From positions 62,001 through 126,000 of the forward strand of contig CAYMPV010000006.1 of the NCBI GenBank assembly GCA_964392305.1: a stretch of 64,000 nucleotides of DNA, given 5' to 3'. A model generated the notes under the pieces. It did no database searches. It was not told the DNA's origin and saw nothing but the letters and a program-made list of their open reading frames with translations. Positions 32,482 to 44,118 of the stretch are shown here, piece by piece (positions within the stretch are counted from its first letter, which is position 1; each line of letters starts with the position of its first letter). A program made the position numbers and the translations under genes. Source of the DNA: JACKIC01 sp964392305. GTDB lineage: Bacteria > Planctomycetota > UBA1135 > UBA2386.

Positions 32482-33165
32482 TCACGTCGTACGGGGCTGC
32501 GCCGGCCGGCGTCGCCGCCGCTTCGCCTCCGCTGCGGCGCGCGCCTTGCTCATCGCCCAACTGCAGACCGGGCACGTGGCGACCACGTGCCCGACCGCGG
32601 GGCAGAAGGCGCGGCCGAAGTAGATGATCTGCAGGTGCAGCATGTTCCAGCGCTGCTCGGCGAACGTGCGCCGCAGGTCGCGTTCGGTCTGCTCGACGCT
32701 CTTGCCCGAGGACAACCCCCAGCGCCACGCCAGCCGGTGGATGTGGGTGTCGACCGGGAACGTCGGCACGCCGAACGCCTGCGCCAGCACCACGCTCGCG
32801 GTCTTGTGGCCGACCCCCGGCAGGCGCTCGAGCGCCGCCAGCTCGCGCGGCACCTCGCCGCCGTGTTCGTCGAGCAGGATGCGTGACAAGCCGGCGATCG
32901 CCTTGGCCTTCTGCGGCGACAGTCCGCACGGCCGGATGATCGAACGGATCGTCGTCACGGGCAGTACCACCATCTGTGCGGGCGTCGCCGCGCGCGCGAA
33001 CAGGGCCGGCGTCACCTGGTTGACGCGCGCGTCGGTGCACTGCGCCGACAACAGCACCGCGATCAGCAGCGTGAACGGATCGCGGTGGTCGAGCGGCACC
33101 GCCGGTTGCGGGAAGTGCCGGTCCAGGATCGCCTGGATGCGCGCCGCCTTGTCGTGCCGTTTCAT
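32482..33165 (-). CDS. nth: Endonuclease III (base-excision DNA glycosylase)
   Basis: 227 residues. Removes oxidised pyrimidines and nicks abasic sites. Helix-hairpin-helix LERLPGVGHKTASVVLAQAF holds the catalytic Lys and PVDTHIHRLAWRWGL the catalytic Asp. TDARVNQVTPALFARAATPA and LSRILLDEHGGEVPRELAAL match the family. The C-terminal iron-sulfur loop is unusual: Cys, nine residues, Cys, two residues, Cys (FCPAVGHVVATCPVC), and no fourth Cys; standard Nth has C-x6-C-x2-C-x5-C. The protein then ends in a basic tail (KRRRRRPAQPR). Start-to-start with the Suppressor-of-fused gene, 39 bases apart. Confidence 0.93.
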   Translation of the reverse strand: MKRHDKAARIQAILDRHFPQPAVPLDHRDPFTLLIAVLLSAQCTDARVNQVTPALFARAATPAQMVVLPVTTIRSIIRPCGLSPQKAKAIAGLSRILLDEHGGEVPRELAALERLPGVGHKTASVVLAQAFGVPTFPVDTHIHRLAWRWGLSSGKSVEQTERDLRRTFAEQRWNMLHLQIIYFGRAFCPAVGHVVATCPVCSWAMSKARAAAEAKRRRRRPAQPRTT

Positions 33166-33183
33166 GGGTTTGACAGGATCGCG

Positions 33184-33193
33184 ACGCTACAGT
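33184..33193. promoter_or_regulatory. Overlapping divergent -10 elements, nth / sufu
   Basis: In ACGCTACAGT the plus strand reads TACAGT (33188-33193), ending 11 bases before ATG 33205, while the minus strand reads TAGCGT (33184-33189), ending 18 bases before the nth ATG at 33165. The two share the central TA. A TTGACA at 33170-33175 is too close (12-base spacing) to be a normal -35. Confidence 0.4.
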
Positions 33194-33204
33194 CTTCGCC
33201 CCCC

Positions 33205-33870
33205 ATGGACGACGCCTTTGCACAGTGGTTCGAGCAGGTCTGGACGGAGCGCGAGGAGAAGGTCTACCGGTCGATCTTCGGCGATCTCGGCGGCGGGGTG
33301 CTGATCGCCGGCGAGAGCGTCTACACGCGCTTCGGCAAGGCGCCGCACAGCGGCTGGTTCAACCACGGTGTGTTCGTCTGCCCGCCCAACCCCGAACGCG
33401 AGACCTGGCTCTACGTGACCTCGGGGCTCAGCAACCCGTGGAACCTGCAGTCGCCGGGCCGCGACCCGTCCGGGTTCAGCGGTGTCGGTTTCGAGCTCGT
33501 GGTCGAGAGCGCCCAGGAGGCCGACTGGGCCCCGCCGCTGCTGCACAACCTGATGGCATACGAACTACTCGTCGCGGTGGGTTCGTACGAGGGCGCCGAG
33601 CTGTTCGAATACGGCAACCGCATTCCCCTGCAGGGCTCGATCACGCCCAACTTCGACAGCGCGATCCGCTGGCTGCTCGTCGAGCAGCCCAAACACTACC
33701 CGTCGGGGTTCGAGCTGCCGTCGGGCCGCGTCGACTTCTTCCACCTCGTCGGGGCAACCGACGATGAGGTCGAGTACGCGCGGCAGAGCAGCCAGGACAT
33801 GCTCGTCGGCCTGCTGCAGAAGCAGGGCGTCTACCCGCGCACCGACGCGGATCGGGCGAGCTGCAAGTGA
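33205..33870 (+). CDS. Suppressor of fused (SUFU) domain protein
   Basis: 221 residues from ATG 33205. The sequence follows the bacterial SUFU-domain pattern: an N-terminal helix, a beta-sheet stretch (GWFNHGVFVCPPNPERETWL, then YVTSGLSNPWNL), GVGFELVVESAQEADWAP, a helical segment and the ending FHLVGATDDEVEYARQSSQD. In animals SUFU binds the Hedgehog transcription factor Gli; in bacteria it is found in immunity and toxin loci and as stand-alone proteins of unknown role. No toxin or immunity partner is seen nearby. The next gene overlaps its stop by four bases. Confidence 0.8.
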   Translation: MDDAFAQWFEQVWTEREEKVYRSIFGDLGGGVLIAGESVYTRFGKAPHSGWFNHGVFVCPPNPERETWLYVTSGLSNPWNLQSPGRDPSGFSGVGFELVVESAQEADWAPPLLHNLMAYELLVAVGSYEGAELFEYGNRIPLQGSITPNFDSAIRWLLVEQPKHYPSGFELPSGRVDFFHLVGATDDEVEYARQSSQDMLVGLLQKQGVYPRTDADRASCK

Positions 33871-34067
33871 GCCTGCCACACGATCACGAACGGCGCACGT
33901 CGCCGCCGCTGTCGCCGTGCATCCGCGTCTGCCGCATCGATCACGCCGGTGCGCTGTGCACCGGTTGTCTGCGCACACTGACCGAGATCACCGCGTGGTC
34001 CGGTCTCGACGACGAGGCGCGGTGCCGCATCCTGCAGCAGTTGCCCACGCGTCAGTCGCTGCGGTAG
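33867..34067 (+). CDS. DUF1289 protein, probable metal-binding
   Basis: 66 residues from GTG 33867, overlapping the SUFU stop (GTGA). The DUF1289 core is SPCIRVCRIDHAGALCTGCL, four Cys as C-x3-C-x8-C-x2-C, then RTLTEITAWSGLDDEARCRI. Family members are small cytosolic proteins thought to bind iron-sulfur or zinc; function is unknown. Its end overlaps the convergent DHOD-like gene by 16 bases. Confidence 0.85.
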   Translation: MSLPHDHERRTSPPLSPCIRVCRIDHAGALCTGCLRTLTEITAWSGLDDEARCRILQQLPTRQSLR

Positions 34068-35047
34068 GTCTGCAGCATGCGCATGTAGTTGCTGCGTTCG
34101 TATGCCCTGGGATCCGGACTGCGGCTCAGATCCATGCTGCCGCGCATCTGCTGCAGCGACTCGTAACCGTGTTCCTGCAACCAGGCGGCCACGCCGGCGC
34201 GCAGTTCGCCGACGACGCCGGTACCCGAGCGCATCATCGCCGCGACCAGCTGCACGCAGTGGGCGCCGCACATCACGGCCTTGATCGCGTCGTGCACGGT
34301 GTGCACTCCGCCCGAGACCGCCAGGCTGCAGCGGCGTTGCCCCGACAGGATCGCGAGCCAGCGCAGCCGCAGCAGCAGTTCCGGCGAACGCGACATCTCC
34401 ATGTGGGTGCGCACCTCGAGCGCCTCGATGTCGATGTCGGGTTCGAAGAACCGGTTGAACAGCACCAGCCCGTCGGCTCCGGCCGTCTGCAGCTGGTGGG
34501 CGAAGTTGGCGAGCGAGGTGTAGAACGGCGACAGCTTGACCGCGACCGGGATGCGCACGGTGTGCTTGACGTCGCGCACGATGTCGATGGCGTTCTCCTC
34601 GAGTTCTTCGGCGCTCTCTTCCGGGTCGGTGGCGACGTAGTAGAGGTTCAGCTCGAGCGCGTCCGCGCCGGCCTCGGCGATGCGTCGCGCGTAGTCGATC
34701 CAGCCGCCGTAGGTGTGGCCGTTCAGCGACGCGATCACCGGTACGTCGACCGCCTGCTTCACGGCGTGCAGGTGGTCCAGGTAGGCCTCGGGGCCGAACA
34801 CGCACGCGGCCGGTTCGGCCAGGTACGACGCCGCCTCACCGTGCGAGTCGGCGTGGCTGGCGGTCGCGTCGTGATGGGCCAGCGCCTCGGCGTCGATCTG
34901 TTCCTCGAACAGCGAGCGCAACACGATCGCGGCGACGCCCGCGTCCTGCAGGTGTCGGGCGCGGTCGACGTTGTCGGCGAGCGGTGAGGCGCCGGCGATG
35001 AAGGGGTGGGGCAGGTGCAGGCCGAGATAGGTCGTCGACAGGTCCAT
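34052..35047 (-). CDS. Dihydroorotate dehydrogenase-like flavoenzyme
   Basis: 331 residues from ATG 35047, with only two bases between the nifJ stop and this start. The FMN-binding TIM-barrel fold of class 1 DHODs is recognisable: LSTTYLGLHLPHPFIAGASP, VIASLNGHTYGGWIDYARRI, ADALELNLYYVATDPEESAE, VKLSPFYTSLANFAHQLQTA, VSGGVHTVHDAIKAVMCGAH. It belongs to the DHOD-like/PreA-like group found beside pyruvate:ferredoxin oxidoreductases, not to true PyrD. It may use ferredoxin-level electrons from the PFOR. True substrate unknown. Confidence 0.85.
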   Translation of the reverse strand: MDLSTTYLGLHLPHPFIAGASPLADNVDRARHLQDAGVAAIVLRSLFEEQIDAEALAHHDATASHADSHGEAASYLAEPAACVFGPEAYLDHLHAVKQAVDVPVIASLNGHTYGGWIDYARRIAEAGADALELNLYYVATDPEESAEELEENAIDIVRDVKHTVRIPVAVKLSPFYTSLANFAHQLQTAGADGLVLFNRFFEPDIDIEALEVRTHMEMSRSPELLLRLRWLAILSGQRRCSLAVSGGVHTVHDAIKAVMCGAHCVQLVAAMMRSGTGVVGELRAGVAAWLQEHGYESLQQMRGSMDLSRSPDPRAYERSNYMRMLQTYRSD

Positions 35048-35049
35048 GA

Positions 35050-38649
<3,600 letters not shown>

Positions 38650-38774
38650 GGGAACCTTCCGCCGACGCGTGGCGCCGAGCAGGAGTTCATGGTCGCCGCG
38701 CTACGCCGCTGGGCTACGGGGCTTGGGGCGTAGGTGGAGCGGGCCTTGGACGCAGGCGCCCGGCCGTGGGCCTC

Positions 38775-40634
38775 TCAGTCCGGATTGGCCATGCGCTCGG
38801 GGGCCAGCGCGGCGGCGATCTCGTCGTTGTAGAGCCCGCGGCGGCGCAACACGTCGGCGACGCTGTCGCCGCTGGCGAGCGCTTCGGCCGCCACCTCGGT
38901 CGAGGTGCCGTAGCCGAGCACCGGCACCAGCGCCGTGACCAGGCCGATGCTGTTCTCGACGAAGCGCCGGCACTGTTCGACGTTGGCGACGATGCCGTCG
39001 ACGCAGTTGTGGCGCAGCGTGACCACGGCGTTGGCCAGGATCTTCAGCGACTCGAGGATGCTCAGCGCGATCACCGGCTCCATCACGTTGAGCTGCAGCT
39101 GGCCGGCCTCGGCGGCGAGCGCGACGGCGAGGTCGTTGCCGATGACGCGGAAGGCGACCTGGTTGACGACCTCGGGGATCACCGGGTTGACCTTGCCGGG
39201 CATGATCGACGAGCCCGGCTGGCGCGGCGGCAGCTGGATCTCGCCGAGGCCCGCGCGTGGGCCCGACGACAAGAGGCGCAGGTCGCTGCAGATCTTCGAC
39301 AGCTTGATCGCCAGGGACTTCAGCGACGCCGAGAACATCACGAATCCCTGCGTGTCCTGCGTCGCCTCGATCAGGTCCGGCGCCAGCGACAAGTGCAGGC
39401 CGGTGACCTCGCGCAGCCGGGTGATGGCGCGTTCGCGGTACCCCTTGGGTGTGTTCAGGCCGGTGCCGATCGCGGTGCCGCCGATGTTGAGGGTGCGCAG
39501 GTCGTCGCGGTTGCGGTGCAGGCTGGTCAGCTCCTGGCGCAGGCTCACCGCGAACGCCTTGAACTCCTGGCCCAGCGTCATCGGCACGGCGTCCTGCAGC
39601 TGCGTGCGGCCCATCTTGACCACGTCGCGGAACTCGTCGGCCTTGTGTTCGAACGCGGCGATCAACGCTTCGACGACGTCGATCAGCCGCTGACTGCTGA
39701 GGATCATGCCGAGCTTGAGGGCGCTCGGGTACACGTCGTTGGTCGACTGTGAGCAGTTGACGTGGTTGTTGGGGTGCACGCGGTCGTATGCGCCCTTGTC
39801 GGCGCCGAGCAGCTCGAGCGCGCGGTTGGCGAGCACCTCGTTGACGTTCATGTTGGTCGACGTGCCTGCGCCGCCCTGCAGCATGTCGACGACGAAGTGG
39901 TCGTGCAGCTTGCCGGCGATCACCTCGTCGGCGGCGTCGGCGATCGCGCCCGCGACCTCGGGCACGAGCACGCCGCAGTCCTGGTTGGCGAGCACGCAGG
40001 CCTTCTTGACCATCGCCAACGCCTTGATCAGGTTGGGATAGGCGCTGAGCCGGCCGCCGCCGATGTCGAAGTTGCTCATCGCGCGCAAGGTCTGCAGGCC
40101 GAAATAGGCCTCGGCCTGCACCTGGCCGTCGCCGAGCAGGTCGTGTTCGGTGCGGGTCCTGCCGGTCGAGTAGGCGTGGGTGACGCCGCTGGTGCGGAAC
40201 AGCAGCTGGTCGACGCGGCTGACGACCTCGGCCAACAGACTGCCGAGCATGCGCTTCTCGAGGTCGTGGTTGCCGGCGACGAAGGCGCGCACTTTGTCGC
40301 GGTGCAGGAACGCGACTTCACACGAGGTCGCGGCGGTCGCCTGCGTGCTGTGCACCGAATCCTCGATCATCATGCCTTCGCCGAGCAGGTCGCCGCGCAT
40401 CAAGGTCATCACCGGCCGGCGCGTGCCGTAGGCGTCGACACGCGTCAACTCGACGCGGCCCTTGCGGATCAGCAGCAGTCGCGCGCGCGGATCGCCTTCG
40501 TGGAACAGGACCTCACCTTCGTGGTAGGTGCGGCGTTCGACCTGGCTGAGCAGCCGGTCAGTCTCTTCGTTGGTGAGCTTGGCGAAGATGTGGACCTGGC
40601 GGAAGGGTTGGGCCCAGTCGTTGGATGCGGTCAT
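38775..40634 (-). CDS. Aspartate ammonia-lyase with N-terminal cyclic-nucleotide-binding domain
   Basis: About 620 residues. Residues 15-135 are a CAP-type cyclic-nucleotide-binding domain: VHIFAKLTNEETDRLLSQVE, RTYHEGEVLFHEGDPRARLL, the phosphate-binding-like MRGDLLGEGMMIEDSVHSTQ and CEVAFLHRDKVRAFVAGN. The rest is a complete aspartase: LLGDGQVQAEAYFGLQTLRA, GGAGTSTNMNVNEVLANRAL, NCSQSTNDVYPSALKLG, GMRTQL-type MGRTQLQDAVPMTLGQEF and the signature GSSIMPGKVNPVIPEVVNQ, which marks aspartase rather than fumarase. Aspartase makes fumarate and ammonia from aspartate. The fusion suggests ligand-controlled activity. The start could be ATG 40634 or 40667. Confidence 0.9.
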   Translation of the reverse strand: MTASNDWAQPFRQVHIFAKLTNEETDRLLSQVERRTYHEGEVLFHEGDPRARLLLIRKGRVELTRVDAYGTRRPVMTLMRGDLLGEGMMIEDSVHSTQATAATSCEVAFLHRDKVRAFVAGNHDLEKRMLGSLLAEVVSRVDQLLFRTSGVTHAYSTGRTRTEHDLLGDGQVQAEAYFGLQTLRAMSNFDIGGGRLSAYPNLIKALAMVKKACVLANQDCGVLVPEVAGAIADAADEVIAGKLHDHFVVDMLQGGAGTSTNMNVNEVLANRALELLGADKGAYDRVHPNNHVNCSQSTNDVYPSALKLGMILSSQRLIDVVEALIAAFEHKADEFRDVVKMGRTQLQDAVPMTLGQEFKAFAVSLRQELTSLHRNRDDLRTLNIGGTAIGTGLNTPKGYRERAITRLREVTGLHLSLAPDLIEATQDTQGFVMFSASLKSLAIKLSKICSDLRLLSSGPRAGLGEIQLPPRQPGSSIMPGKVNPVIPEVVNQVAFRVIGNDLAVALAAEAGQLQLNVMEPVIALSILESLKILANAVVTLRHNCVDGIVANVEQCRRFVENSIGLVTALVPVLGYGTSTEVAAEALASGDSVADVLRRRGLYNDEIAAALAPERMANPD

Positions 40635-40780
40635 GGCGGGGACGAGGGTTCGGTGCGCGGCGGTCATCTGCGGCCGCTCGGCGTTGGTCGGCGACTATCT
40701 CCGGCACCGGGCTGCACAGCCAGTTTCCTTCCCTCTGACCGGCGGTTGCGGTCGTTCGCAAGCCCGGCTTCAATCCCGCG

Positions 40781-41344
40781 ATGAGCACCCCGGACCAGGC
40801 CACCCAGACGCAGTTGGCCAACATCGAGAAGCGCACCGGCAAGAAGCTGCCGCAGCTGTTCGCCGTGTTGCAGCAGGCCGGCCTCGACAAGCACGGCCAG
40901 ATGGTGGCCCTGCTCAAGAGCGAACTGGGCATGGGGCACGGCGACGCCAACCTCGTGGCGCACCTGTTCCGTGCCGAGGCGTCACCGCCGGCCGCGGCGG
41001 CCGGAGACGATCCGCTCGCCGCGATCTACTCGGGCAGCAAGGCCGGGCTGCGGCCGCTGCACGACGCGGTGATGGCGAAGATCGACGCGTTCGGCGCGTT
41101 CGAGATCGCGCCGAAGAAGACCTACCTGAGTCTGCGCCGCAGCAAACAGTTCGCGATGGTCGGGCCGGGCAGCAAGGGGCGCCTGGAGATCGGCATCAAC
41201 CTCAAGGACGGTGAGGGCGACGAGCGTTTCGTGGCGCAGAAGGCCGGCGGCATGTGCCAGTTCAAGGTCTGGTTGACGAGCGGCAAGGAAGTCGACGCGG
41301 CGCTGGTGAAGTGGCTGCGTCGCGCGTTCGACGCTGCCGGCTGA
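40781..41344 (+). CDS. DUF4287 + DUF5655 protein
   Basis: 187 residues, cytoplasmic. Residues about 10-70 match DUF4287 (LANIEKRTGKKLPQLFAVLQ, GMGHGDANLVAHLF), followed by an Ala/Pro-rich linker and a DUF5655-type domain (about 85-185: LRPLHDAVMAKIDAFGAFEI, APKKTYLSLRRSKQFAMVGP, RLEIGINLKDGEGDERF). The combination is widespread in bacteria and has no known function; DUF5655 appears next to or within restriction-like and transport-like proteins. It is divergent from the CNB-aspartase across about 110-150 bases. Confidence 0.82.
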   Translation: MSTPDQATQTQLANIEKRTGKKLPQLFAVLQQAGLDKHGQMVALLKSELGMGHGDANLVAHLFRAEASPPAAAAGDDPLAAIYSGSKAGLRPLHDAVMAKIDAFGAFEIAPKKTYLSLRRSKQFAMVGPGSKGRLEIGINLKDGEGDERFVAQKAGGMCQFKVWLTSGKEVDAALVKWLRRAFDAAG

Positions 41345-41373
41345 GTCTGTGCCGCGGCGGAGCGCGCCCGATC

Positions 41374-43245
41374 TCAACCGCCCAGCCGCGCCTTGAGCTT
41401 CAGCGCCTGTTCGTTGCCCGGTTCGCGGCGCAGCGCGCGGTCCAAGGCCTCGATCGCGCGGTCGCGCCGGCCGAGCTCGAACTGTGCCGACGCCAGGCCG
41501 ACGAGCGCCGGCACGAAGTCGGGCGCGCTGCGCAGCACGGCGGTGAAGTGGTCCGCGGCCGCGGCGAAACCGCCGCGCGCGAGCAGCAGGTTGCCGAGAT
41601 GCAGGTGCGCATCGGCGTGGTTGGGGTCGAGCTGCAGGGCGGTGCGGTAGAGCTGCAGGCGGCGATCGACGGCGTCGGTGGGCACGGCCTGGGCGAGTCC
41701 CATGAGCCGATGGATCGGGTGGCCTGCGCCGCTTGCGGCTCCCGCGGCAAAGTGCGCCTGTGCCGCGGCGGTTTCGCCGCGCACGAGCAGCAGGACGCCG
41801 AGGTTGAGGTGCGCCGCTGCCTGGATGTTGTCCGTGTCGCGGCAGCGCAGCGCGGCTTCGTACTGTTCCCTGGCACCATCGAGGTCGCCGATCAGGTCCA
41901 GCGCCGCGCCGTAGTTGGTGCGCGCGGGTGCGTAGTCCGGGTTGGCGTCGATCGCGGCGCGGTAATGCTCCAGCGCCGCGGGCAGTTCACGGGCCTTGAC
42001 GAGTTCGAAGGCCAGTTCGGACTGGCTGGCGAAGTCGCCGGGCGCGATCGCCACCAACGCCTGCAGCTGCTGCCGCTTGTCGAAGCGTTCGGGCGCGAAC
42101 AGCAACGCGCCGAGCATCGGCACGAAGAACAGGCTCCACAGCGCGACGTGGCGCACGCTCGGCACCATCGCCGCACGCAGCCCGCCCTGCAGGCCCAGGT
42201 CGGCGCCCAGTGCGCTCTCGCGGGCCTTCCAGATGAATCCGTCGTAGTAGTAGTGCAGCAGCGCGATGCCCAGGACCACGCCGAGCCAGACCTGGTGCAA
42301 GAGACTCTGCTCGTCGATGTTCGCCCGGCCCAACGCATCGGTCGCGCCGAACGCCGACATCACCAGCACGAACACCAGCGCCGCGGCCCAGTGTGGTCGG
42401 AACATCCAGCGCAGCCAGTTGGTGACGCCGGGCCGGCGCACGCGCTGCCGGCAGGTGAGCCAGGTGATGGCGTAGTACTGGACGTCGTGGAACAGCTCGT
42501 AGAGCACGTAGGCGACCAGCACGTTCGGCAGGTATGCGAACGCAAACCAGTAGTAGCCGATCGTGGTGACGTGCATGAACTGCTTCTGCCAGCTCCACGG
42601 CTCACCTTTGGTGATCGACCAGGCGAGGTTGACGACATAGGCGATGCCCACCAGCGCCATCGCGCCGAGGACCACGTTCTGGATCACGGCGAACGCCGCC
42701 GGGCCGGGCAGCATGATCCCGGCGTCGAGGAACACCTTGCCGAAGGTCGCGATCGAGCCCGGGTTGAGCGTCACCGCGCCGACGAAGCCGGTGATCACCA
42801 GCGCCTTGTCGAGCCACGTCGTCAGCCGCCGGAACGAGCCGACCTTGATGTCGTAGATGCGCGCGAAGCCGAACGCCTGCGCCAGCCAGTGCCAGAACGC
42901 CCAGCCGGTGGTCACCAGCAGCAGCGGCGCGGCGTTGCCGGTGGCGAACATGCCGACGCAGACCGCGAGCAGCACGACCGGTGTGACCAGGAAGCGGACC
43001 TTGAACCGCGCGAACAGTTCCTGATCGCCGTAGGCACGCACGAAGGTCGCGAAGTAGTGCCCGGTCGCGGTCAGCAGGATCAGCTGTCCGAGCAGACCCG
43101 CGCCCCAAGCGTCCTGCCCCGCCATCACCAACGGCCAGATCAAGAACGGCACGCCGAGGATCAACAGCAGATCGAACGGCGCGGAGTGGAACCAGGGCGA
43201 CCGGGCGGGCTGCGCCGGCGCCGCGACTTGCGAGGCGGTGGTCAC
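41374..43245 (-). CDS. Multi-pass membrane protein with C-terminal TPRs
   Basis: About 623 residues starting at GTG 43245; an in-frame ATG at 43293 lies inside the large palindrome and is unlikely. Around ten membrane segments occupy residues 20-390 (e.g. LLLILGVPFLIWPLVMAG, LLLVTTGWAFWHWLAQAFGF, VLVAYVLYELFHDVQYYAIT, QVWLGVVLGIALLHYYYDGF). His/Asp/Tyr-rich loops (YGDQE, HDVQYY, HYYYDGF) sit near the membrane. Five or more TPRs follow (about 400-620: AALEHYRAAIDANPDYAPAR, AAADHFTAVLRSAPDFVPAL). It may be a lipid-modifying or assembly protein; no family is certain. Confidence 0.75.
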   Translation of the reverse strand: MTTASQVAAPAQPARSPWFHSAPFDLLLILGVPFLIWPLVMAGQDAWGAGLLGQLILLTATGHYFATFVRAYGDQELFARFKVRFLVTPVVLLAVCVGMFATGNAAPLLLVTTGWAFWHWLAQAFGFARIYDIKVGSFRRLTTWLDKALVITGFVGAVTLNPGSIATFGKVFLDAGIMLPGPAAFAVIQNVVLGAMALVGIAYVVNLAWSITKGEPWSWQKQFMHVTTIGYYWFAFAYLPNVLVAYVLYELFHDVQYYAITWLTCRQRVRRPGVTNWLRWMFRPHWAAALVFVLVMSAFGATDALGRANIDEQSLLHQVWLGVVLGIALLHYYYDGFIWKARESALGADLGLQGGLRAAMVPSVRHVALWSLFFVPMLGALLFAPERFDKRQQLQALVAIAPGDFASQSELAFELVKARELPAALEHYRAAIDANPDYAPARTNYGAALDLIGDLDGAREQYEAALRCRDTDNIQAAAHLNLGVLLLVRGETAAAQAHFAAGAASGAGHPIHRLMGLAQAVPTDAVDRRLQLYRTALQLDPNHADAHLHLGNLLLARGGFAAAADHFTAVLRSAPDFVPALVGLASAQFELGRRDRAIEALDRALRREPGNEQALKLKARLGG

Positions 43246-43266
43246 GGTGCGGAGACGAGGCGGGTA

Positions 43267-43347
43267 GGGTACTGAACCGGGTACAAACGACAACCAGCCA
43301 GCCGCGCAGCGGCTGGCTGGTTGTCGTTTGTACCCGGTACCGTACCC
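43267..43347. repeat. Large perfect palindrome, 29-bp arms
   Basis: Positions 43277-43305 and 43309-43337 are exact reverse complements (29 bp, beginning CCGGGTACAAACGACAACCA) with a GCA loop. Outside them GGGTAC (43267-43272) pairs with GTACCC (43342-43347) across a 4x4 internal loop, giving an 81-base dyad. It begins one base after the stop of the CDP-alcohol phosphatidyltransferase gene (both genes read leftward) and ends about 21 bases before the next start codon. No T-tract, but the central stem is far longer than an ordinary terminator. Confidence 0.97.
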
Positions 43348-43950
43348 TCACCGCGGCGCGAAGAACTGCGACACGCCGCAGCGCACGTAGAGCGCCGTGC
43401 TCAGGGTCACGGTCGCGGCGATCGTCAGCAGCAGCCAGGTGCCCGGGTGCGCGCCGGCGCTGAGCAGCAGCAGCAGGGCGAACAGCAGCAAGCTGGCGAA
43501 CTTGCCGTGGGCGCGATGTTCGGCTTCGACCTGGCCGCGGCGGCGCCAGATCAGCGCGTAGCCGATGACGATGACGGCGTCGCGGCCGATCAAGAGCAAC
43601 AGCAGCCACATCGGCACCGCCGCGAACGCCGGTCCGGTGCGCAGCGCCAGGTAGGTGAACAGGACCACCTGCGCGAGCTTGTCGGCGAAGGCATCGACGT
43701 TGGCACCCAGGCGGCTCTGCAGCGAGAAGCGGCGCGCCAGCCAGCCGTCGACGACGTCGGAGAGGCCGATGGTGATCAGGGTCGCGAGGGCCCAGCCGCG
43801 CAGCGCGGTGGCGTCGTCGTCCCGGGCAGGCGACGCGGCGGCGGCGCGATTGGCCTGTTCGGCGAGCGCGACCCAGACGGGGACCAGCAGGACACGCACG
43901 AACGAGATCGCGTTCGGCAACCACGCTGGCGGTCTGGATGGCAGGGTCAT
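43348..43950 (-). CDS. CDP-alcohol phosphatidyltransferase
   Basis: 200 residues, five or six membrane segments. Transfers a phosphatidyl group from CDP-diacylglycerol to an alcohol. The signature D-G-x2-A-R-x8-G-x3-D-x3-D is intact: DVVDGWLARRFSLQSRLG then ANVDAFADKLAQ. Flanking segments AWLPNAISFVRVLLVPVWVA and LLLIGRDAVIVIGYALIWRR resemble PgsA-like enzymes, so glycerol-3-phosphate is a likely acceptor, but that specificity is inference. The stop codon (TCA on the plus strand, 43348-43350) abuts the palindrome. Confidence 0.9.
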   Translation of the reverse strand: MTLPSRPPAWLPNAISFVRVLLVPVWVALAEQANRAAAASPARDDDATALRGWALATLITIGLSDVVDGWLARRFSLQSRLGANVDAFADKLAQVVLFTYLALRTGPAFAAVPMWLLLLLIGRDAVIVIGYALIWRRRGQVEAEHRAHGKFASLLLFALLLLLSAGAHPGTWLLLTIAATVTLSTALYVRCGVSQFFAPR

Positions 43951-44118
43951 CGGCGTAGCGTCGCGGTTGTGTGTTGTTGGCGCCAGCACCCACGAGTTCG
44001 CAAGTGGACCGTGCACCTCGGCTCTCGTCGGCCCGCAACTACCCCCTGTTGCGAGTGGTGCGATCACCTGGGAGGGATCCGATGACAGGGTCGTAGACCC
44101 ACGACTTGGAGGAACGCC

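Noticed and set aside
33170..33193. TTGACA...TACAGT as a classical sigma70 promoter
   Set aside because: Spacer is only 12 bases, too short for a -35/-10 pair.
33205..34067. SUFU and DUF1289 pair as a toxin-immunity or defence system
   Set aside because: Nothing like a toxin, nuclease or effector domain lies next to them; only the SUFU family link to immunity proteins would support it.
43293..43347. Start codons inside the palindrome (MSFVPG on both strands)
   Set aside because: Both reflect the inverted repeat itself; the downstream gene starts more plausibly at GTG 43245.
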